Below are positions 1-5,269 of a DNA stretch of 5,812 bases, piece by piece. Origin of the DNA: an uncultured Alcaligenaceae bacterium (GTDB lineage Bacteria > Pseudomonadota > Gammaproteobacteria > Burkholderiales > Burkholderiaceae_B); assembly GCA_937897265.1 (NCBI GenBank), contig CALCPT010000647.1, forward strand, positions 1 through 5,812, given 5' to 3'. A program made the translations under genes and the position numbers. The notes under the pieces were generated by a model. The model searched no databases. It was not told the DNA's origin and saw only the letters and a list, made by a program, of their open reading frames with translations. Position 1 is the first letter of the stretch, and every line of letters starts with the position of its first letter.

Positions 1-215
1 TGGGTGAAACCGGCCAGGTGGGCGTTCAGCACTTCGGCCAGCACGGCGGGCACCGGCCTGGCCGCTTCGCGACCGGCGTCGGTCAACACCAGGCGCACCA
101 CGCGGCGGTCGTGTTGGGCGCGCTCGCGGCGCAGCAGGCCCTTGGCCTCGAGCCGGTCGATGGCGCGGGTCATGGCGCCCGGGTCCATCGCCTGGTCGCG
201 CGCCAGGGCGGCCAC
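1..215 (-). CDS. MarR-family transcriptional regulator, partial (C-terminal half, runs off left edge)
   Basis: Read on the minus strand (plus-strand triplets starting at positions divisible by 3), this stretch encodes a MarR winged helix-turn-helix. It opens with TVAALARDQ. The recognition-helix segment is DPGAMTRAIDRLEAKGL. The wing follows as RRERAQHDRRVVRLVLTDAG, and then comes the start of the C-terminal dimerisation helix (REAARPVPAVLAEVLNAHL). MarR proteins are dimeric DNA-binding regulators, often of efflux or aromatic-compound genes. About 72 residues are visible. The stop codon lies beyond the left edge. The N-terminal dimerisation helices that should precede the HTH are absent, because upstream in the same frame the sequence is an asparaginase instead. 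No start codon, ribosome site or effector residues can be assigned. G+C is about 75%, far above the genes to the right. The family call is firm; the gene is a fragment. Confidence 0.85.
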   Translation of the reverse strand, partial: MAALARDQAMDPGAMTRAIDRLEAKGLLRRERAQHDRRVVRLVLTDAGREAARPVPAVLAEVLNAHLAGFT

Positions 216-572
216 GGTCTCGACCAGGCGCGAAGGAACATGCCCCGCTCCTAGCCCCTGGATGACCAGACCGGCCGGCGGGTTGGCCGCCAGGGCCGAA
301 AGGACGCCGCCGCCTTCGTCCAAGCTGATCGGCGCCAGCGCCACCTCCGGCGCGACGCCTCGCCAGGTGATGCAGGGCCGCCGGGCCGCCGGGCGCAGGG
401 CGATCCGCACCCGTCCCTCGGCGATCCAGCCCAGGGGGCCGACCGGGGCCGAGACGAAGGCCGAGGGGCGGTGGGCGTGGGCCTTGCGGACAAAGCGGGC
501 GGCGTGGATCTCGTCGTTCATCGTCACCACGACGCCCAGCCCGCGCGCCGCGGACACGTTGATGGCGAGCGC
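213..572 (-). pseudogene. L-asparaginase, internal/C-terminal fragment fused to MarR sequence
   Basis: The same open minus-strand frame encodes about 120 residues of a bacterial asparaginase (L-asparagine to aspartate plus ammonia). The diagnostic segment is GLGVVVTMNDEIHAAR at about 504-554, matching the family's conserved NDEIHAAR block. It is followed by VRKAHAHRPSAF, the GPLGWI turn, a strand with GRVRI, and LVIQGLGAGHVPSRLV, the family's G-x-GHVP block at about 216-255. The N-terminal half with both catalytic threonines is missing. So are the roughly 60-80 residues that normally follow GHVP. At the upstream end the frame enters antisense of the isomerase gene at about 560-590; at the downstream end it passes in frame, with no stop, into the MarR helix-turn-helix. 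The piece cannot encode a working asparaginase. It is either a real relic or part of a chimeric assembly. Confidence 0.8.
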
Positions 573-1274
573 CTGCGCCTGGGCATCATGGTGCCTTCGG
601 GTAACGTGATTGCCGAGCCGCAGATTCATGCAATGCTGCCGGCGGGCGTCGTGGCCTACATCACCAGGCTTGAGTTGCGGGGGAGCTCAGAGGCAGAACT
701 CATTGAAATGAGTCGTCATGTTGAATCGGGTGCCAAGCTGTTAGCCGATGCGCAGGTAGGGGCTGTGGTGTTTCATTGCACCGCTGTCAGTACCTTTAGC
801 GCGCAGATGGGGCAAGAGATTCAACAGCGGATTGAACAAGCCAGCGGTTTGCCTGCTTTTTCAACCTCAGAAGCGATTGTGGCCGCCTTGCATGCCTTGA
901 AGGCAAAAAAAATTGTTTTGCTTACGCCTTACATCGAAGAGGTCAACGTGCGAGAGTGTGCCTTCTTGGCGCATCACGGCTTTGAGGTCATCGCACAAAT
1001 GGGTTTAGGCGTGAACACCAATGCCGAAATGGGCAAACTGCCTGAGCAGGTGTGGGTCGACCAAGCCTTGAAGCTGCAAGATCCGCAGGCGGATGCTTAT
1101 TTCATCAGTTGTACCGCCGTACGTTCAGCCGAGGCCATCGAACGAATCGAAGCGTTACTTGATCGGCCCGTGATTACCAGTAATCAAGCGATGGTGTGGT
1201 TTGGCTTGCGTAAATACGGCATTAGCGATCATGCATCAGGCTATGGTCGCTTGTTTGATTTGCAGAACGTTTAG
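570..1274 (+). CDS. Asp/Glu racemase superfamily protein, maleate isomerase / arylmalonate decarboxylase-like, 5' end missing
   Basis: About 234 codons from 570 to the TAG at 1272-1274 form a nearly whole member of the maleate cis-trans isomerase / arylmalonate decarboxylase branch. The first beta strand and loop read RLGIMVPSGNVIAEP. Counting from codon 570, two cysteines sit in matching places of the two half-domains: C70 in VVFHCTAVS and C181 in YFISCTAVRS. In racemases and maleate isomerases this pair supplies nucleophile and acid/base, so isomerase or racemase chemistry is more likely than decarboxylation, whose enzymes keep only the second cysteine. No signal peptide is seen, so the protein is probably cytosolic. 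The frame stays open to GTG codons at 504 and 471, but that stretch is antisense to the asparaginase. ATG 588 would delete the first beta strand. The native start therefore seems lost at the junction, and no ribosome site is visible. It converges on the Bug gene. Family is certain; substrate is unknown. Confidence 0.82.
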   Translation, partial: RLRLGIMVPSGNVIAEPQIHAMLPAGVVAYITRLELRGSSEAELIEMSRHVESGAKLLADAQVGAVVFHCTAVSTFSAQMGQEIQQRIEQASGLPAFSTSEAIVAALHALKAKKIVLLTPYIEEVNVRECAFLAHHGFEVIAQMGLGVNTNAEMGKLPEQVWVDQALKLQDPQADAYFISCTAVRSAEAIERIEALLDRPVITSNQAMVWFGLRKYGISDHASGYGRLFDLQNV

Positions 1275-1340
1275 TCGAAGGCGGATCGTCGGTGTGGCCT
1301 GAGAGAGGCCGAAGCCGCTGCCTGGCCTAGTCGAGGCGGA
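1272..1340. repeat. short imperfect direct repeat bracketing a hairpin between convergent genes
   Basis: TAGTCGAAGGCGGA at 1272-1285 recurs as TAGTCGAGGCGGA at 1328-1340, differing by one inserted A. The first copy begins with the isomerase stop codon; the second lies 10 bases short of the Bug stop codon at 1351. Between them GGCCT-gagag-AGGCC (1296-1310) can form a 5-bp stem. Neither strand has a T-run after it, so an intrinsic terminator is not convincing. The repeat is too short to call a mobile-element footprint. Confidence 0.4.
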
Positions 1341-1350
1341 AGCCTTCTCC

Positions 1351-2334
1351 TTACTGGTTTTTGATTCCGGCGGCTTTGATGACGACACCCCATTTTTCAA
1401 GCTCGGCAGCGAGATGGCCAGCAAGTTCAGCAGGCGCACCGCCCATTGGGGTTGCGCCAATATCGGCAAGTTTCTGTTTAAACGCGGGGTCGCTCAAAAT
1501 TTGATTGACCTCGGTATTCATTCTGTCAATGGTTGGTTTGGGGGTGCCAGCGGGGGCCAATAATGCAAACCACGTTGACGACATTAACTTCGGAAACCCT
1601 AATTCAGCGGTGGTCGGCACGTCAGGCAGGGCAGGTGAGCGAGTCGGTGACATGATCGCGAGTGCACGAACCTTATTGGCTTTGACCTGGCCCGCAATGC
1701 CGGGCACCAACTGAAACATAGCTTGAATCTCGTTGGCGATTAAGTTTGTGGTTGCAGTACCAGGGGCGTTGTACGGCACGTGCACCATTTTAGTTTCTGT
1801 CTCACGCATAAATAATTCGCCCGCAAGATGCATTGAGCTACCGATACCGGTTGAACCAAAATTCAATTTTCCGGGATTGGTTTTGGCATACGCGATGAAT
1901 TCTTGAATGCTTTTGACGGGTTGATCATTATTAACGACCAAAATATTAGGCACGTCGCAAATCAGCGCGACGGGATCAAAATCTTTTTGTGGATCGTAGT
2001 TGATGCTTGCGTATAAGCTTTTGTTGACTGCCAGTGTGCCAGCCCACGAAAAAAGAAAACGGTAGCCATCAGGTGCATATTTAGCAGCGGCTGTTGCCCC
2101 AATATTGCCATTGGCACCGGGCTTATTCTCAATGATCACGCTGGTTTTTAGGCGAAGGGCGAGTTGCTCGCTGAGCATGCGCGCAATCGTATCGCCAGTA
2201 CCGCCGCCGCCTGGCGCTGGCACCGTGATTTGGATCGCCTTGTCAGTGTTTGGCCAGGTGTTAGCCGTCGCAGCTAGCGGGGTGCTGAGGATGAGTGCGA
2301 CAGAGGCAATGAGAGATTTTTTCAGGCGGTTCAT
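1351..2334 (-). CDS. Bug/TctC-family periplasmic tripartite tricarboxylate-type solute receptor
   Basis: A complete 327-residue protein, the normal length for this family (about 320-330). A classic Sec signal peptide is present: N-terminal MNRLKKS, a hydrophobic core ASVALILSTPL and a probable cut after AATA (about residue 24), giving a periplasmic protein. The mature part has the family's ligand-loop signature in slightly altered form (ITVPAPGGGGTGDTIAR). It then has VIIENKPGANGNIGA, AAAKYAPDGY, the LNFGSTGIGSSMHLAGE binding segment, MVHVPYNAPGTA, and the C-terminal LPDVPTTAELGFP and FALLAPAGTPKPTIDRMN blocks. Such receptors bind carboxylates and similar small acids. Some work with TctAB permeases, but many are orphans. 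It starts at ATG 2334, which gives the intact signal peptide; the upstream sequence has no strong Shine-Dalgarno. It lies 70 bp after the AhpD-like gene on the same strand, so it is probably the last gene of the cluster. The ligand is unknown. Confidence 0.93.
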   Translation of the reverse strand: MNRLKKSLIASVALILSTPLAATANTWPNTDKAIQITVPAPGGGGTGDTIARMLSEQLALRLKTSVIIENKPGANGNIGATAAAKYAPDGYRFLFSWAGTLAVNKSLYASINYDPQKDFDPVALICDVPNILVVNNDQPVKSIQEFIAYAKTNPGKLNFGSTGIGSSMHLAGELFMRETETKMVHVPYNAPGTATTNLIANEIQAMFQLVPGIAGQVKANKVRALAIMSPTRSPALPDVPTTAELGFPKLMSSTWFALLAPAGTPKPTIDRMNTEVNQILSDPAFKQKLADIGATPMGGAPAELAGHLAAELEKWGVVIKAAGIKNQ

Positions 2335-2404
2335 GATTAGGATCTTGTCGAAAATATTGCGTCAGTTGAACAATGGTGCCAAGCTCGCGTCATTCGATGA
2401 CAAC

Positions 2405-2998
2405 TTAGGCTGCGGGTTGATCAAACACCGGTTCGCCCAAATTCAGCATCAGCCGGTTTGCCCAGGCAAAAATCGCTACAGAATGCATCAAATCTAAAAT
2501 CTCGGCTTCGTTTAAGCCAACATCTTTCAAGGCCTGAATATCCGCCGATGTGACTTTATCGGGAGCACGGGTCAGTGCGATTGAAAACTGAACGATTGCG
2601 CGTTCGCGCTCTGATGTGCCGGCAGTGTGTGGATCGTCGAACACCTCAACAATCGCGTCTGTGCGTTTGGCCAGTTGCTCAAAGCGCTGTGCATGCACCG
2701 ATGCACAATAGACGCAACCATTGATACGCGACACTACCGTCGCGCCAAGCTCGCGTTCAGCCCGAGGCATTCCGCCTGGGGCATACATGATAGCGTTGAA
2801 GGCGACCGAGCGCTGCTTCAGTACTTCGGGTTGATGGACTAAAAAAAGGTAGTAGTCAGACACCTTGGCTTTAGGATGGCTCTCTTCGAGCACAGCGATT
2901 TGTTCGGGCGTGGCTGAGTCAAGGCTCACCACGTCAAGCCAGGCTTTCCAGCCGAGTGTTGCATTGGTGAAGCCTTTTATTTCGATCAAGTCGCTCAT
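2405..2998 (-). CDS. AhpD-like carboxymuconolactone decarboxylase-family peroxidase-related protein
   Basis: A 197-residue all-helical CMD/AhpD-fold protein. The catalytic signature of AhpD-type peroxidases is intact: E83, then eleven residues to C95, C98 and H102 (GCVYCASVHAQRF). In AhpD this relay reduces peroxides through a dithiol/disulfide cycle; the same fold also serves thiol-dependent lyases or isomerases. The other helices look normal, with RERAIVQFSIALTRAP and LNEAEILDLMHSVAIFAWANRL near the C-terminus. No signal peptide, so cytosolic. It best fits the 'uncharacterised peroxidase-related / alkylhydroperoxidase domain' group (Avi_7169-like, from memory). Its ATG at 2998 overlaps the TGA of the upstream CMD gene by four bases (ATGA), and GGAG lies 8 nt before the start, so the two are almost certainly translationally coupled. 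The physiological substrate is not known. Confidence 0.92.
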   Translation of the reverse strand: MSDLIEIKGFTNATLGWKAWLDVVSLDSATPEQIAVLEESHPKAKVSDYYLFLVHQPEVLKQRSVAFNAIMYAPGGMPRAERELGATVVSRINGCVYCASVHAQRFEQLAKRTDAIVEVFDDPHTAGTSERERAIVQFSIALTRAPDKVTSADIQALKDVGLNEAEILDLMHSVAIFAWANRLMLNLGEPVFDQPAA

Positions 2999-3510
2999 GC
3001 TTGTTGCTCCAAAGATTTCATGGCCTGCAGGCCTGCCACCACACGTACCTGATAAGACACAAAGGCAATGAGTTGCGCCAGTGTCACGACTTCAGGCGTT
3101 GAAAGGCCCGCTTGTGGCAGTGCTTGCAAGGCAGCTTTGTCTGCCTTGACTGGATCCGTAATCAGGGTGTGAGTGAACGTCAAGATTGCCCGCAACCGGG
3201 CGTCGGTGATTTGCTCAATCGCACCGTTTGAAATGCGATCGATCAGACTTGTTTCAACGTTTAAGTCTACGAGGCGCTGGCGATATTCAGCCGCACATAA
3301 CGTCGAGGGCGTGAGCGCACAGGCAAGCAGAGCGACGAGTAAACGTTCGGCGAGGGTGAGGCCGGGCAGCGAGGGATCAAACAAGCCGTCTTCACTTTTT
3401 TGCGTGGCGGCAACAACTTTTTCGCGCTGATGACGTACCGAGTACGTGTTGAGTGCGGGATCGAGTCCGACTAAGCGATCAATCGTGTCGGTGCTGTGAG
3501 TATTTGTCAT
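2995..3510 (-). CDS. CMD-domain protein lacking the redox CxxC motif (Avi_7170-like)
   Basis: A 171-residue cytosolic helical protein. Its core (LTLAERLLVALLACALTPSTLCAAEYRQRL, about residues 51-80) occupies the place of the AhpD/CMD motif. The glutamate is present (E55), but cysteines fall at C64 and C72 with no CxxC pair and no following histidine, so thiol peroxidase chemistry of the AhpD kind is unlikely. The N-terminal block DTIDRLVGLDP and the C-terminal LSTPEVVTLAQLIAFVSYQVRVVAGL helices match, as I recall, the CMD-domain family typified by Avi_7170, which is encoded next to or fused with an alkylhydroperoxidase-domain partner. That is the arrangement here, with a 4-bp overlap into the next gene. 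The start at ATG 3510 keeps DTIDRLVGL near the N-terminus; the ribosome site is weak. A structural or substrate-binding partner of the downstream protein is the likely role (inference). Confidence 0.82.
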   Translation of the reverse strand: MTNTHSTDTIDRLVGLDPALNTYSVRHQREKVVAATQKSEDGLFDPSLPGLTLAERLLVALLACALTPSTLCAAEYRQRLVDLNVETSLIDRISNGAIEQITDARLRAILTFTHTLITDPVKADKAALQALPQAGLSTPEVVTLAQLIAFVSYQVRVVAGLQAMKSLEQQA

Positions 3511-3551
3511 AAAAATCGAGCATCCAAGTCTAGGTGAGTCGAGTCTAAAGC

Positions 3552-3573
3552 AAAAAAGACAGAGTCTGTTTTA
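3552..3573 (-). terminator. weak intrinsic-terminator-like hairpin between the flavoprotein and CMD genes
   Basis: Read on the minus strand, AAAACAG-ACT-CTGTC is followed directly by six T residues (plus-strand A-run 3552-3557). The perfect stem is only 4 bp (ACAG/CTGT, 3559-3562 with 3566-3569), so it is at best a leaky attenuator between the flavoprotein and the CMD pair. Confidence 0.28.
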
Positions 3574-3606
3574 AAGTGAAGTCAGTTCTGACCAAAAATT
3601 CAGCGT

Positions 3607-5055
3607 CTACGAAGCGCTCTTTGTCGCGGGAGTCCATTCATCGCCCAGCAGTTCGGGGTCGTTGTAAAGCTCCATGCGATGATAATGCTCAGCGATGTCT
3701 TCGCGGTAAAACAAACTTGCGATGCCGGCTGATAAGCGCTTAGCGCCTTCGCTGATCGCTGGGATATCACCCGAGACGGTACCGTGCGACAGCGCAGCAG
3801 GGTAACAAAAACAATGAATACTCGAGAGCCCGGGACATTGGCCAGGCGTCACTTCTTTAAATTCAAAAGCAGGCCCTAGATCAGGTGAGTCGAGCATTTC
3901 TTGGCTAGCGGGCTCGGCGAGTTCAAGTTTGCGATGTTTCCAGGCTAATACATGTGGCGCGATGTTGGCGTATTCGGAACGAGTCCACCAGTCGATTTTG
4001 AAGCCTGTCGAGAAGATCAAAAAATCAAGTTCAAACGGACCTTTTGGGGTGTTGACCGTTAGGACATTTTGCCCCACGTCGATTGATTCGATCGGACAGC
4101 TCAAATTAAAGCGAGCGTTGGCGTGCTGCGATACCCGCAAGGTACTGCCGCGCGGCGCGGGGACTTGTTCAACCCCTAAATAGTGACGGATACGCCATTT
4201 CCATTCATCGGGCAAGTTGACGAAGCCAATATTCATACCGGCGTGACCGGCGCCTTTTCCTTTGTTGACTCGGGGTAGATCAGGTCGGCGAATCAACAAA
4301 TCCACACTGGCAGCCCCTGCCTCAAGTGCGGTTGCCGCGCTGTCCATGGCAGAGGCACCGGCGCCAATCACGCCAACGCGTTTGCCCGCCAGGGTGGCGT
4401 AGTCAAGTGTGTCAGAAGAATGTGCCCAAAGCGTGGGCGGCAGAGTTGTCGCAACCTCTGGCAGGTAAGCCCCGCCCAGACCGTCGCGTCCGGTGGCAAG
4501 CACCACACGCCTTGCAAAGACGCTTTGCTCCCCCGCGGGGGTGTTCATGATTAATTGCACCAAGCCATCAGCGCGTGGTTTGACCGCGGTGATGTGGTGC
4601 TCGTTACGCACGTCTAGTTTCAGGGCTTGACGATACCAGCGCAGATAGTCCATCCATTGTGTGCGTGGGATTTTGTCTAAGGCTGCCCAAGACTCTAGAC
4701 CGAACTGAGCTTCAAACCAAGCGCGAAAGGTCAGGGCGGGTAAGCCGAGTGCAGGCCCCGTCAATTGTTTAGGCGAGCGCAGGGTCTGCATACGTGCGGT
4801 CGTGACCCAAGGGCCTTCAAAACCCGTAGGTGCCCGATCAAATATAACGGCTTGGATGCCGGTCAGGGTCAATGAAGCGGCAGCGGCCATGCCTGCCATG
4901 CCCCCGCCAATGATCGCGACTTCAATGACGGGTTGACCCTCATGTTCTCGGGTGACTACCCAGCGTTTGGCTGGCAGTTCAAGCCACGCTAAATCTTGTT
5001 CTAGGCGCGCCTGCAAGTTAGCCAAGCCAAGAGCGTTAAGAGGAGTGCCCGTCAT
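3607..5055 (-). CDS. FAD-dependent, NAD(P)-binding oxidoreductase, FMO/flavin monooxygenase-like
   Basis: A 482-residue two-dinucleotide-domain flavoprotein. The FAD Rossmann motif is VAIIGGGMAGMAAA (residues 47-60, GxGxxG form). A second Rossmann motif, VGVIGAGASAMDSAA (227-241), should bind NAD(P)H. ATGR at 187-190 and FSTGF at 348-352 are the strand-end motifs usual in FMO, Baeyer-Villiger and N-hydroxylating enzymes. Just before the second Rossmann fold, where these enzymes carry F-x-G-x3-H, the protein reads PPTLWAHSSDTLDY: the histidine (H212) stays but the F and G positions are P and T. About 45 residues precede the FAD fold. No signal peptide or membrane segment. Oxygen insertion into a small organic substrate using NAD(P)H is the likely reaction; a non-oxygenating role cannot be excluded. 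It starts at ATG 5055 with AAGG five bases upstream (5061-5064). It leads the minus-strand cluster, 96 bp before the CMD genes. Confidence 0.88.
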   Translation of the reverse strand: MTGTPLNALGLANLQARLEQDLAWLELPAKRWVVTREHEGQPVIEVAIIGGGMAGMAAAASLTLTGIQAVIFDRAPTGFEGPWVTTARMQTLRSPKQLTGPALGLPALTFRAWFEAQFGLESWAALDKIPRTQWMDYLRWYRQALKLDVRNEHHITAVKPRADGLVQLIMNTPAGEQSVFARRVVLATGRDGLGGAYLPEVATTLPPTLWAHSSDTLDYATLAGKRVGVIGAGASAMDSAATALEAGAASVDLLIRRPDLPRVNKGKGAGHAGMNIGFVNLPDEWKWRIRHYLGVEQVPAPRGSTLRVSQHANARFNLSCPIESIDVGQNVLTVNTPKGPFELDFLIFSTGFKIDWWTRSEYANIAPHVLAWKHRKLELAEPASQEMLDSPDLGPAFEFKEVTPGQCPGLSSIHCFCYPAALSHGTVSGDIPAISEGAKRLSAGIASLFYREDIAEHYHRMELYNDPELLGDEWTPATKSAS

Positions 5056-5128
5056 GTGAGCCTTGTGTATGCAAAAGAGTGAATCAGGTGTTGTGAGCGT
5101 TCATGGAAGGCGAGCCTCACGACTAAGG

Positions 5129-5134
5129 ATAATA
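5129..5134 (-). promoter_or_regulatory. candidate -10 element for the minus-strand cluster, inside an inverted repeat
   Basis: TATTAT on the minus strand lies about 75 bases upstream of the flavoprotein start and within GACTA-aggataa-TAGTC (5121-5137), a 5-bp inverted repeat that could be an operator. No good -35 box lies at 16-18 bp, so this is tentative; an activator-dependent promoter would fit. Confidence 0.25.
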
Positions 5135-5195
5135 GTCTAAGCCCAAATTGCAAAGGGTACATTTGATCGTAAGATCGGCCTGTAGGCTCTACCAG

Positions 5196-5204
5196 TAATA
5201 TAGT
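5196..5204 (+). promoter_or_regulatory. candidate -10 element for the plus-strand Bug gene
   Basis: TAATATAGT contains two overlapping -10-like hexamers (TAATAT, TATAGT) about 65-70 bases upstream of the second Bug start, in an AT-rich stretch of the divergent intergenic region. The spaced -35 position shows nothing close to TTGACA. Upstream, GATC-gtaa-GATC at 5165-5174 may be incidental. Confidence 0.25.
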
Positions 5205-5269
5205 AAGCTTGCCCTCGCAAACAAGGCTCAAAATCGAGTCGACCAATCATCGAATCTCAAGAGATCATT

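Noticed and set aside
251..493. Minus-strand open frame of 80 codons
   Set aside because: Low-complexity Arg/Pro/Ser/Trp-rich product in a frame different from the asparaginase frame; a shadow of high G+C.
471..569. N-terminal extension of the isomerase from GTG 471 or GTG 504
   Set aside because: The added residues are translated antisense of the asparaginase and match nothing in the isomerase family, which begins just before RLGIMVPSGN.
4..609. Long plus-strand open frame (201 codons) in the GC-rich left end
   Set aside because: Its product is rich in Arg, Ser, Pro and Ala and resembles no family. It is antisense to the asparaginase and MarR frame, which shows clear family motifs.
1296..1310. 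GGCCT-gagag-AGGCC hairpin as a terminator for the convergent genes
   Set aside because: The stem is only 5 bp and no T-run follows on either strand.
2389..2401. GTCAT-tcg-ATGAC hairpin after the AhpD-like gene as a terminator
   Set aside because: No T-run follows it on the minus strand, and the 70-bp gap to the Bug gene fits read-through in one operon.
5052..5246. Minus-strand open frame of 64 codons upstream of the flavoprotein
   Set aside because: No recognisable motif, it covers the candidate promoter region, and it runs past the good ribosome site and start of the flavoprotein.
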